Assembly: GCA_031308135.1 (NCBI GenBank)
Contig: JAHLJT010003656.1
Location: forward strand, 52,305,665-52,369,664
Length of the DNA: 64,000 bases
Direction: 5' to 3'
From: Acheta domesticus
Lineage: Eukaryota; Arthropoda; Insecta; Orthoptera; Gryllidae
Position numbers and translations under genes: made by a program. This document shows positions 42,755 to 52,755 of the stretch, one piece after another. The first letter of the stretch is position 1. The number at the start of each line of letters is the position of its first letter. Under the pieces are notes generated by a model. That model did no database searches. It was not told the origin of the DNA and was given only the letters and a program-made list of their open reading frames with translations.

Positions 42755-43120
42755 TTAATTTATTAGAAAGCTTCAATTTATTATCGACAACACACATAAC
42801 AGTCCAAACATCATACACCATACATCATACAACAGTCCAACATCATACATAGTTAAACGTTTCGAGGTTAAGTTTTCCTCATCTTCAGGCTTCCACTCAC
42901 CCTCAGACTCTTTGTAAACTGGTCAATTATCCCTTAAATTATTACTGGTACAGACGTACTTATGTCAACTATTTTTTAAATATTTTCCATTATAATCTAC
43001 ATCCATTTATCAATAATATTTAAAAGTTAGTGGATATAAAATAAATCTGTACCAGTAATAATTAAGAATAGTGACAGTTACAAAGAGTCGATAATAAATT
43101 GAAGCTTTCTAATAAATTAA
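42755..43120. mobile_element. Foldback element with perfect 34-bp inverted ends, nested insertion
   Basis: 42755-42788 and 43087-43120 are exact 34-bp reverse complements (left arm starts TTAATTTATTAGAAAGCTTC). The pairing continues inside: TTAAATTATTACTGGTACAG (from 42934) faces CTGTACCAGTAATAATTAA (from 43047), and GACTCTTTGTAAAC (42906) faces GTTACAAAGAGTC (43077). The left arm is interrupted by about 120 bp (42789-42908), absent from the right arm, between two GAC triplets. The element starts 68 nt after the TM7 exon donor. Confidence 0.8.
42859..42888 (-). ncRNA. Hammerhead-ribozyme-like core (Penelope-type motif)
   Basis: On the minus strand: CTGAAGA (42888-42882), then T and a GAGG/CCTC stem with an AAAACTTAA loop, then GAAAC. 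This is the CUGANGA - stem II - GAAA order of hammerhead ribozymes, which Penelope-like retroelements are known to carry. One extra base lies before stem II, and I could not find a convincing stem III or cleavage triplet, so activity is doubtful. It may only be a degenerate element end. Confidence 0.3.
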
Positions 43121-43129
43121 TTTCTTTTT

Positions 43130-43565
43130 AGTATTCCAGCATTATAAACAACCTTTTCTGTTGCAAGAAATCTTTCATAATCGGGCGTTTTACGGCACAA
43201 ATGATGGCGTATTAGATTTTACGGCACCAATGATTGCGTCATCACACATTCAGCCAATGGCAGGAGAGAATCAGGGGGAGGTAGTAGAAGTAACGGAACA
43301 ACCGACCACCGTTTTCTCGCACGTATGTCAAGTTCTCGAGACATCACAGGAAAGTTGTTTCGAAAAATTAATTTTGATTCTCTTATACATTTATTATAAA
43401 GCTGTTATACAAAAAATATAGCGTATGCAACTGGTTTATAATGTTGCTTTATTGCATTCGTAAAAATTTGAAAACTCGCTTCTAACGTCGTTCGTTTTCA
43501 AAAATGTACTCATGCAATAAGGCGAAATATTATAAACTAATTGCATAAACTACTATTATTTTACA
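43130..43565 (+). repeat. Dispersed repeat Q, copy 1
   Basis: It shares most of its length with 48023-48460 (same strand), 60235-60665 (duplicate of the latter) and, in reverse and more diverged, 55560-56060. Landmarks: CTTTTCTGTTGCAAGAAATC, TTTTACGGCAC(A/C)AATGAT, GCGTCATCACACATTCAGCC, AACTGGTTTATAATGTTGCT and GAAAACTCGC. AT-rich and non-coding; probably a non-autonomous DNA element, though ends are undefined. From 43566 to 44498 nothing else is supported. Confidence 0.65.
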
Positions 43566-44506
43566 TTCACAGACAGTACAGCGTTCAGCCGTGAGGCTCT
43601 TCAGTTGATTGACGGAGCAACTTTGTAAGAACAAAGTGTGAAGAGGTAACCTCTTGTTACCTCCGCGATAGTGATTTCATATACTACCTTCAACCAAGGT
43701 TATTGCGAGGAAATTTTGTTAGAGAGCAATAACAGGGTTAGAAAGGAACGGGGAGGGACAGGTAATTGCAAGAAATGTCCTTACCTTATCTAATGTTAGA
43801 GAGATTTTGAAGGAAAATCTGAAATGAAGTCTGTTTCTTAGGCGAGAGAGTGGGGGTTGATCGGTTCCAATTTCGTAAGTGACTGCTCGTCGTACAGGAT
43901 TTAAATTGTTGAAGAGCGCTCGCGCACTCGGAGCGCGTTTTATGCAGTACGCCAGGAAGTCTCCCCGCACGGAGCCGAATCCGGGTCTCCTACCAACAAT
44001 TGCATTTATGTTGGTAACAATGAGATCACTCGGGAATAAGTGAAGGGGACTCACAACCATCTGGTTTGATGGTGGTGAGTACGCAATTTCCGTTTTCAAG
44101 TCGCAGTTCGTGCTACCAACATAATTTCAGTTGCAAACATTCCCATAAGCAAGGTTCCACTACGGAGAGATTTTTCTGGCGCGTTCTAGGTTTCAGTTGT
44201 TATAAATGTGTCTAGCAAAAAACGAGCCTGTTATTTATCGACCTTGTTTCGTTCAGTACTTTTCGTTTATATGATTTTTTCTTCTTGTGAGAAAAAATCA
44301 TATCAACAATAAGTACCATTTCTGGGAATAAGTGAAATGCGCCAACTCTAGCTGCAACTATGTACTAAACGAACGGCGGACTGTTAAACCCTGAACGTAC
44401 GCCGGCGGATAAGAGTGGTTTTCGTTCACCTGTTTGATTACGTGAAGTGAATAATAACATTACAAAAACATTATAACATGTCCAAATCCACAAGAAGTCC
44501 CTTAGT

Positions 44507-45118
44507 CAGTGGCCGCTAGTGGTTGCGAATAAGGAGGGGCGGCATGTGTGTTGGAACTATCACATGCATTTTACCACTTCAAAATATTTCTTGAATGAGG
44601 AAAACCATAGCATGTAGAGTTCAACCGATTTGCACATATCGGGATTTTAAACCTTGTCTAATACAACTTGTACGTTGATAACGAAAGACACTATTGTGCT
44701 CATACGAAAATAAGATTTAAAACGAATTTCCAACAAAACAAAACCGTAAATTATGAAATCAGATGAATAGAGTCTGTATTCTTACCTTAATTAATAGCTG
44801 CGGATTCTGCCGAAAGAAACCTTAATAGCAGAACGCTGTCCCAACCCAACTCCCCCACTCTTCTCAAGCTTCCATTGCCTCGTATGCACCAGCTAAGGAC
44901 GGACTCCCGATAGTCCACGATGCTACCCATTCCAAAAACATTTATCTTTCGCATAATCGGACCTTTGAAACTAAATTCGTCCTTAAAAATTGCGTTGGTG
45001 GTGTGCACAAATTAAACGAGTCGACTTATTGTAAGTTTAATACTTACTGAAGTTTTTCCAGAAGTTCTTTTTACTGGGAGAGCGTCGCCCTAGAGCCCTT
45101 AAGCAACAGCCGCCACTG
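44507..45118. mobile_element. Non-autonomous hAT element, perfect 8-bp TSD
   Basis: The left end is CAGTGGCCGCTAGTGG and the reverse complement of the right end is CAGTGGCGGCTGTTGC. Identical CCCTTAGT flanks lie at 44499-44506 and 45119-45126. The 612 bp have no transposase. The terminus type (CAGTGGCGGC) is the same as in the hAT at 33430-36016, so that family could have mobilised it. Confidence 0.85.
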
Positions 45119-45866
45119 CCCTTAGTCCTACGCAAGTAGGGCTATGGGGCTTCCTGTGTCTAAATGAAGAGTTCCAAAGGCGAACCTCCAAGAGTAGCGC
45201 CAGCAAAGAGTAAAAATTAAGAAAATTTGTCTTGTTCGGTTGTTCTTGAGCGGTATTTTCATTCAGCAATTTCAACATATCTTAAGATGACTTGATCATT
45301 GTTGCAGTGAATTAAATGATTTGCTCTTCAAACAGACTACTGGTTTATTTGTTACTTTGAAACATTTCATCTGAGTAGTGAAATGAAAACACACACGTCA
45401 CAAAACGGTCATCCGCTTAAATGTGCAATGAGCACGCATCTCGAATGCTTAATAGATCTGCAATGCAAATGTATCAAAGTATTTTGAGCACCATCGGGTT
45501 TCGTTGTTAACGAGGATTTCATTTAAATTACATTGACAGCCGCAATTATCCCCGGAAAACTGTCGTTTTAATCTGTGTCTAAATTGTGGGAAACTGCATT
45601 TTGAATCATCAGACAACACTCGTGAGACGAAAATTGATTTCTGAGTTGTTCGAACCTACTAGAGTTAGTACGATTCGCTAGATTTGTCAGTGATATCCCA
45701 ATTCTTCCCTCTGACCGAAGATAGATTTTTGTGCCATTGGCGGAACATAAATTAGGTACCACGAAAAGGGTCTCCAAAACAGGACTTCGAACATGATTTA
45801 AACACAAACGATTGCGTACACACGATATTACAATGTTTGTCAAACAGACATTAATTGAAAACGTAC

Positions 45867-45945
45867 CTTTACTATTCTGTTTGCATATTGATTCGTCAAT
45901 ATCCATTCGCCAGCTGATAGTGTCGAATTTCCCATTCGATAGCGG
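45867..45945 (-). CDS. Possible coding exon, unrecognised protein
   Basis: On the minus strand an acceptor TGATTTCCTCAG ends at 45946 and a strong donor AAAG|GTACGT begins at 45866, bounding 79 nt. One frame gives P-L-S-N-G-K-F-D-T-I-S-W-R-M-D-I-D-E-S, then I-C-K-Q-N-S-K. The W-R-x-D pattern is faintly like the COMM domain, but this is not a secure identification. The copy at 58074-58153 has one extra T, which shifts the first part but keeps the K-F-D-T-I-S-W-R-M-D frame. It lies on the same strand as the exon candidate 49822-49915 and could belong to the same gene. Confidence 0.35.
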
Positions 45946-46358
45946 CTGAGGAAATCATTTATTCGATATGAAATCAAAAGTGTGAAAAGGTAATGCATTT
46001 TCTCAATGTTTGACAAATTTTTCCATGTATTTGGTAGTTAAAGGAGTACGATTTTTCAGCTAAGTAAATCGCTTTTGCTGTTATTAGATTCTGACGGTAC
46101 TTCGTTTCAAATGTAAAACCGAAGACAGCTTCTAATGCTCTTGATGAGCTTACAAATAAAGTAATCATTGGTAGGTCTTTTCATGTTTGTTGCCATAAGT
46201 AGTTAGTGGCAACACTGTTAAAAATGAAGCAACGTCCGAGCTTCTCGTCATTTACTCTACAGTAAACAGTGTAAGGAAATTATTTTTATATCGTCTTCTG
46301 TACGTTTCGTGGGATGGAGGCGGTAAAGTAAGCTTATTAATCCAAAGAATAAAATACG

Positions 46359-46550
46359 TTATTGCCTCTTCACATAGTAATGCAGCGACAAAGAAATTAA
46401 CAGTTCCGAGTATATTAGACACGCGTGTTGTCCTAGAAAGTATAATGACCAGGTTAACATTTTTTCAATACAAGCAGACAGCTTGGAAAGGTTTAACAAA
46501 TTTACTGCGTCTGTCGTCACTTGTTCCGCTTTGAGGCAACCATCTGCCAA
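46359..46550 (-). other. Open frame of unknown status
   Basis: A 63-residue frame (A-D-G-C-L-K-A-E-Q-V-T-T-D-A-V-N-L-L) is preserved in both copies of the duplicated block. It lies on the same strand as the two exon candidates. No homology is recognised, and the second half looks like non-coding read-through. It may be an exon fragment or chance. Confidence 0.2.
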
Positions 46551-46682
46551 TCATTTTCTGTTAATATAGTAATGAGATTAGAACGAAGTTATTGAACATA
46601 AAAGTTTGCACACATTGCCATGATGAGTTAGAGACGAAACCATGCAAAGTATGAAGGTGCAATTTAGAACATACATTTTTAT

Positions 46683-46885
46683 TATCAATGAAATAGTGCG
46701 GAATGGTTTGCCTGGTTGTGGGAAAACTCCGCTAAACGATAATAGGTCGATGCCGGATCTCACCACCTAGAGGGGGAATATCATCGCCACCTCCCAAACA
46801 ATGGCATTCACTACACTTGCGGGAGTAACGACATGAGCACTGACGCGCCCGGAATCTCCAATCAATCAATCAATCAATCAAAAGT
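46683..46885 (+). repeat. SINE-C 3' part with (AATC)n tail
   Basis: It matches the SINE-C 3' half (TGCCTGGTTGTGGGAAAACT, ATGCCGGATCTCACCACCTA, CACTTGCGGGAGTAACGACA) and ends in a perfect (AATC)n run plus A's at 46859-46881. This shows the intact 3' terminus missing from the copy at 26580-27061. Duplicated at about 58905-59094. Confidence 0.7.
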
Positions 46886-47240
46886 CCAGTAATTGGGAAG
46901 TTGGTGAGTTGGATCTTTCGGAAATTTGTAGGTTGTGATGAGCATGTGAGTTGTGATGAGCTGGTGGCGTCGGCCGGAATGGGGTTCGTAGGCAGAAGCG
47001 CTCCGATCGGGCGCGGAACTACCGCCGGCGCGGCGGCTGCAAATACCTGGGCCCTCGGATATAATGGGCCCCCACATGCAAATGTGTTCGTGGCTTCCGC
47101 GGCCGGAGTCATTGTATTCTTGGCGTCTGAACGCTGCTCATCGCGGACCCCAAATGCAAATGTTTTTGGTATATCTCAACTCGCTTTAAAGTCCCCTTGT
47201 ACTATTGTCATAAATCGACTAATGTAATGTTTGAAATACA
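46886..47240 (+). other. GC-richer patch with open frames, no identified product
   Basis: A 108-residue + frame and overlapping minus frames are open here in both copies of the duplicated block, driven by locally higher GC. The protein strings are alanine-rich and unrecognised. Probably not a gene, though an exon cannot be excluded. Confidence 0.2.
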
Positions 47241-47270
47241 TATTTTATTATGAGGACGTAAAGATGTTTT

Positions 47271-47422
47271 GGGGCTGTCCATAAATTACGTAACGCAATT
47301 TTCAAGTATTTTCAATACCCCTCCCCCCTTGTAACGCACTTCCCTATCTCTATGCAACGCAGCGTAACGCTGCTCAGACCCCTCACTCCCCCTTTACCGT
47401 TACGTAATTTATGGATGTCCCC
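47271..47422. mobile_element. MITE GGGG...CCCC, copy 2
   Basis: GGGGCTGTCCATAAATTACG at the left faces CGTAATTTATGGATGTCCCC at the right, flanked by TTT on both sides (47268-47270 and 47423-47425). It is about 152 bp and similar throughout to 2738-2893. Confidence 0.8.
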
Positions 47423-47689
47423 TTTCCAAATTTGTAATTTGGCATCCCGGGGCCACAATCATGTATTACTTCATTTAAAGTTTTGGGAAGCCATATTCTG
47501 TGTTTTATTACACGTTTTGTAACAAAGCGAAAGTCCGCAGGGGTCCATTCTGAATTTTGTGATTGATTATGATTAATAACGTTACTTTCAATTAGTTTTC
47601 AGCATGCTTTTTTTTATTTCGACAATTTTTTTAAGGAGAGGTCCCAATTGTTTTTGAACTGGGGCCCCGGGATGGCTAGTTTCACCAGT

Positions 47690-47860
47690 GGCTCCGGTTA
47701 GTGGTTTCCTTGACCACTTCCAGGCGAATGTCAGCGCGATGTCCTAGAATATGAACCCAGGACCGCACGAGCTTTCCTTCCCTTTCCTGTTCGCATTCCC
47801 CAACCTCATAGCGCAGCGATCAGCTGTTCGTCTATGGCACATCCCGCTGATCTAAAAAAT
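47690..47860 (+). repeat. SINE-C middle fragment
   Basis: GTGGTTTCCTTGACCACTTC, CAGGCGAATGTCAGCGCGAT, CCCAGGACCGCACGAGCTTT and CCTTCCCTTTCCTGTTCGCA correspond to the 26740-26840 part of SINE-C. Duplicated at about 59900-60060. Confidence 0.55.
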
Positions 47861-48022
47861 ATGTCAAGCGTGGGAGAATCGGGGTAGAGAGCACATGCTG
47901 AGAATAGGCGACTTGGGGCTCATCGGGGGATAATCGACGTAATAAAAGAATATTAATAGAAATAAATATTTTCATGAATAATGATGCGTTTACAAAGGTA
48001 GGGGATTTTTTTAATTTTTGTA

Positions 48023-48460
48023 TTCTAGGATTATAAACGGCCTTTTCTGTTGCAAGAAATCGTTCATAATCAGGCGTTTTACGGCACAAATGATGCCGCA
48101 TTAGATTTTACGGCACCAATGATTGCGTCATCACACATTCAGCCAATCGCAGCGAGAGAATTAGGGGGAGGTAGAGGTAAACGGGACAGCCGACCACAGT
48201 TTTCTCGCACAAATGTCAAATACCAGATATCACAAGAAAGTTTTTTCGCAAAATTAAGTTTGATTCTCTTAGAAATTTAAAATGCTGTCATACAAAAAAA
48301 TAGCGTATGCAACTGGTTTATAATGTTGCTTTATTACATTCGTGCAAATTTGAAAACTCGCTCCTAACGTCGGTCGTTTTCAAAACATGTACTCATGCAA
48401 TAAAGCTTAACATTATAAAATAATTGCGTAAACTATTATTATAAATAAAATGATGAGTTT
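48023..48460 (+). repeat. Dispersed repeat Q, copy 2
   Basis: Same landmarks as 43130-43565 with scattered differences. Its near-identical duplicate is at 60235-60665. Confidence 0.7.
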
Positions 48461-48504
48461 AGAAAGTAAGGAATTTAAAAATCGTAGTTGATCCAATGAA
48501 TGAG

Positions 48505-48789
48505 TCAAGATCCATTAGTTGGGCACATTAGTTTGAATGAGCAAATAGGTACCAACAATTTCAAAGTACACGCGTATAACAAGTAGACATTTTGATGCAG
48601 AATCGTACGGTCACAACGACTGCGTCCGTGGCAGTGCTCAGTTACTCTTTCGTGTTGCGAAGTCCGCCGCTCCAGCAACGAAGCAAAGAAGTCAAACTTG
48701 GCCCTTCTCAAACCTTGGAGAATTTCCACAATCTTCTCGAAGTTTCTTTCCAAGGCAAAGGTTTTTAGAGATCTCGCAGATCGGCCCAC
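48505..48789 (-). other. Open frame with coding-like composition, unidentified
   Basis: A 94-residue minus-strand frame contains F-A-L-E-R-N-F-E-K-I-V-E-I-L-Q-G-L-R-R-A, then K-F-D-F-F-A-S-L-L-E-R-R, with GAG/AAG/CTG-rich codons. Copy 2 (60714-60968) is frameshifted by an extra T. It could be an exon of the same minus-strand gene as 49822-49915 or an old retroelement piece. I do not recognise it, and splice sites are unclear. Confidence 0.3.
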
Positions 48790-49821
48790 AGCGTGCTAGT
48801 TAGATCAAGAAAGAAACGTCTGAACGCAAAACGATCTTTGCAAAAGAAGTATCAATGAAAGAGAAAAAGGATAAATACAACAACCAAAACAAACTACGAA
48901 ACTAAATAGGAATACAAGAAAAAGTCTGAAGTGTGAATTGAGGAGAATAACAGGGAAAAATAATAAATTAGGAAAATAAAATTGGGAAGATTAAACTGCA
49001 GGTAAATGAAAATAAAGTATGAAGTACAATGATCACGAAATGAAAGCAATTTAGTGAATTTCCGTGAAAGTATGGATGTATGTGCGTGTTAATATTCGCT
49101 GACTTATTGGGATGGTGAGTCCAATTAATTTCACACTTTTGATCGCAAATCAGCATTCGATTTTGCGGACTCGTTAAATTTCATTTGTTCTTTGTGTTCT
49201 CTTCATTGGACAACAAATTGGTTTACGCACGACAGCAACAGATGAGTAGTTTTCAATACATCCACTTCCAGCGCTGTGACCTGTGTAGAACGATAATTCT
49301 GTAAAGAATTCAGTTTGATCTGAAATTGTTTGTTCCATATGGTTCGGTGAAAACCGGCATATTGATTCGTGTTCTCATAGCTTGCATGAGGATTTCGAAA
49401 ACATTTTCCTACCAAAAATTAGGATCTCACTTAATCGTAAAATGAGTTGATAATATTCAATGTAAATATTTCGAATAATGGTAGCAATAATAACAATCAT
49501 AATAATAGTAATACAAATAAGCTGAACGCTTAGAAAGATTAATTATTCATAAATTTGCATTGGTGTGTTTTCATTAAAATAATTTGTTGTGCATTCTGCA
49601 GAAAACAAGTTTTTCAGGTGTAATAAAATGTTTATAAGTGTAGTAAAACCGTACGTAATGCTACCTGAGGGACTGGCGGATTGACTCGGAAATCTCACGA
49701 ATGTGGGGCGAGAGCGTGGCACGTGGGGCGTGAGCACACGGTGTAAGATGTATAGGTGTGTCAACTAGACGCCTTTTGGGCAAAATTTTTGAAGCCAGTT
49801 TGAGGCTAGTTCCTCGCTTAC

Positions 49822-49915
49822 CGTACGGTGCGCTCGATCGGCTTGGCATTGATGATGGCGTCTCGCGCATTTAGTATTTTCTGGTGTTTTCGTTTCAAGG
49901 AAGGTATACCGGTCA
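49822..49915 (-). CDS. Probable coding exon of an unrecognised minus-strand gene
   Basis: On the minus strand the acceptor ACATGCATTCAG ends at 49916 and is preceded by a pyrimidine-rich stretch (GTTTCTACTATT). The donor ACG|GTAAGC starts at 49821. The 94 nt hold one uninterrupted frame: T-G-I-P-S-L-K-R-K-H-Q-K-I-L-N-A-R-D-A-I, then I-N-A-K-P-I-E-R-T-V, with two extra bases at each end. The codons of the second half are GC-rich at third positions, like the CCAPR exons. I cannot name the protein; it is basic and probably helical. Copy 2 (62032-62126) carries one extra G that breaks the frame. The phases (entry with two spare bases, exit with two) restrict its partners. Confidence 0.5.
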
Positions 49916-51788
49916 CTGAATGCATGTAATAGTAGAAACGCTACTGTAAAGGTATCGGGATCTTTTAAGTCCTACTATAAAGTCTGACGGGGTTTTTAAT
50001 TATTTTAAATGTTTTGTAGCGAAATCCATGTATATTCTTGATTCAACATGATTCTTTATTTCAGTGTTAATAGTATTCAGTTTATACATATTATTCTCCG
50101 AAATAATTACAGTTTACATACTTTCTTCATTTCCTAAATACATTAATGTACATAAATGTCACATAAGTAACTTGTATATAAATTTACATTTATTGCAGTA
50201 TATATCATTATTAACATTCATTTGGCTGTACCTAAATTTCAAAATGCTGTTGGATATGTGCAAACCAATCATTGTAAAATTGCTTTGACTATGAATGTAT
50301 GAACTATAATATTCTACTTTTTAGAAAAGCCTTATGTTATTCTTGTAACTTTTAATGACATCTGGTGACAGGTAGAATATCTTAATTCTGCTTATGTAGG
50401 GCTTTTCTCACACAGAGTATTACGAGTAATGATTGTGTTATTGTCTATTTGTAGTGCTATGGTGGTGAATAGAAGTGGGCCATGTTATGTTTCAATTGAT
50501 AACATTAGGGTTCTGGGTGTTGATAAACATGGGAAGGCAAGAATTGTAAATGATTGAAAGTATTTTTTATGCCAGACTCATGATCCAATTTGTGCTATGG
50601 TTGTAACAAATTGTTTTTGTTTTGTAGTTTTAACATTTCTTTCACCTCAAATTTACTTGCTTTTTTCCACAAACGTACATATTACTGTGAAAGAGTTTCC
50701 ATACCATTCCCGAAACGGTTTATATTTTTAGTTATCTGAATTTATTCTCATTATTAACTTCTATGAAAACCTAACAACCACTTAATTTCACTTCCATTTA
50801 GATGGCTTCAAAACAAAATTAATTTCAAGAACGAAATATGAAAGTCTTCATCCTTTTTAGAATCACAGCACAGAATATCACCACCATGAATAAACCATGT
50901 TCTTACTACTTTATATGCAGAGCCTCATGTCTATATTGAAATAAACATCAGTTGCCTTTTTATAATCACATCTTGGCAAACAATATGTGCAAAAAGTACA
51001 CATTCTCTGGTTCACATTTCACAATCATGTCCTATGATCTTTGAAGAAGACTAACCATTTGTTTATTCTCAAATATTTTTTCAAATATCAATAAGTTTGT
51101 CTGACACCCTTTGGATACATTCAATGAATCTTCTTCAAGAATTACAGTTGCTTCCATCAACATTTTTTCATAATCACCTTCTGAAATGAAAAAGTTTTAA
51201 AATATATTTTAGTTGTTAGGTGATAAATAACATTTCATGAAGTAAGTGATTTCATATAATCAGAAAAAATCAATAATTAATTACAATTAAAAATAGTAGA
51301 CAATAAACAACATACACATTCACTATATCAGTAAAGTTCAGTATGAGGATTACAGTCGTCAGATATGTTTGGTGAACAGGCTTGATGTTTCAGTGGCAGT
51401 ACCTGTATCTTGCCCAAGATATCCACTAAAAGTTCAACAAAATTAAACAAGAATGAAAAATAATATGATGAACGAATAAATTCTTACATTAATTAATCTT
51501 AAAAATTACCATTTGATTATAAGAAATTCTATCTTCAGGTCTGGTCTGTAAATAATATCCTCTACAAGTAACTTTATTTATTTTTAATACTATTGAAAAC
51601 GCATATCAAATGCATGTTTACCATTTTAAAAATTCCTAGAAACATCACATAAAAAACTGTTTGAATTATCTTCCGTTTTTAGTTTTTTGGCATGCAAATT
51701 CTACAAACTTTGCACTAATTTAGAGCAAAATGTTAACTTACGTATTATTTGATTGCACAATTTAACTCCTGGATTTTTTCCGAATTGT

Positions 51789-52310
51789 TGTGTAAATACT
51801 AACTACACTATTGGTTGATTATATCACGGTACTGATTGTGTATGATTTTACAATGCTTGTGTATATATTGATAATTAATTGATAGTGTAAGGTGAAATTA
51901 GTATTTGTACTTACCATATTTCGCTTAACATTTTCATTGTTGAAATTCTTGACGCAATATAATCATTGTCATTTAATTTCTCCTTTTCTGCGGAAAACGT
52001 CAACCTATTTCTTTTTATATCTTGATTTTCGACTCACTTTGGAAACTTTTTACTTCATACTCCTGAATAAAGTTTTTACTACGAAGAGTAAGTCAGTCAA
52101 GTCTACTGTTCACCGTGCTATCAATAGAAGCCATCTTGTCCCAACAAAAATGCCCAAGTCGTTCGCAGCGCTTATATTGCGAGAGCTGTGAGAACTAGCC
52201 TCACATTAGCTTCAGTTTTGGACTGGGAGTGAACACACCTATATCTCTTACACCGTGGTGAGCAGGAGCGGCGGCAGCGACTCCCGCACGCTCGCCTTGA
52301 AACCCTTCGC
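51789..52310. other. AT-rich sequence, no supported feature
   Basis: This follows the end of the matched duplicated block. Copy 2 is cut by the window end, so whether the match continues here is not visible. Confidence 0.4.
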
Positions 52311-52317
52311 ATCCGTA

Positions 52318-52755
52318 AGCCACGAGCATAATACACCTCCTACAGCTCGCACGGCATGTCAGGGATGCCACGAGGATAATGGCTACGAGCTCGTAGCAGT
52401 ATGTAAAGTGATACGTCGTACAACGCGTAGGGCATGTCTCGCCCAACCAAAATCCTCAGTTAACTCGTAGGACATGGCACAGATGCCCACGTATTTTCCT
52501 GGTGTGTAAAACAAGGTTCCCTGGTTGAATAGATAGATCCTGTCTACTATTCTATTTTTACACAATGTTGACGCAATAATGTGAAAATGAGCTGGAAAGG
52601 GAAATGCCGAGTATCGGCTTCGAGCTGTGCAGCCTTTTCCCATTGTCACCTTAGACATGCATACGAGTTGTAGGAGCTCGCAGTGGTCAGAAACCTCCGA
52701 CCGCAGAGAGCATTCATAGGGGCATGTCACATACGCCCTACGAGTGCAAAGTGTT
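52318..52755 (+). repeat. Dispersed repeat R, copy 2
   Basis: It matches 26048-26500 in the same orientation, including the recurrent CTCG(T/C)A.GGCATG.C sub-motif and the AGATAGATCCTGTCTACTAT segment. It runs directly into the GC-rich array at 52756. Confidence 0.7.

Larger units (their letters stand above)
45284..51788 (+). repeat. Duplicated block, copy 1 (partner 57491-64000)
   Basis: 6505 bp repeated in the same order and orientation at 57491-64000, which is cut by the window end. Differences are mostly single-base indels, for example ATGATTTGC/ATGATTTTGC, CTTGGCATTG/CTTGGGCATTG, GTCGAATTTCCC/GTCGAATTTTCCC and CACAATCTTC/CACAATTCTTC. Substitutions are few (CTAAACG/CTAACCG). The left edge of the second copy coincides with the N gap, so I read the pair as a failed contig overlap. 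Contents: possible minus-strand exons, SINE-C pieces, MITE and repeat Q. The rest, including 50290-51788, is AT-rich with no supported gene. Confidence 0.95.

Noticed and set aside
46860..46881. CRISPR-like or other direct-repeat array
   Set aside because: A simple (AATC)n SINE tail in a eukaryotic repeat; no spacers.
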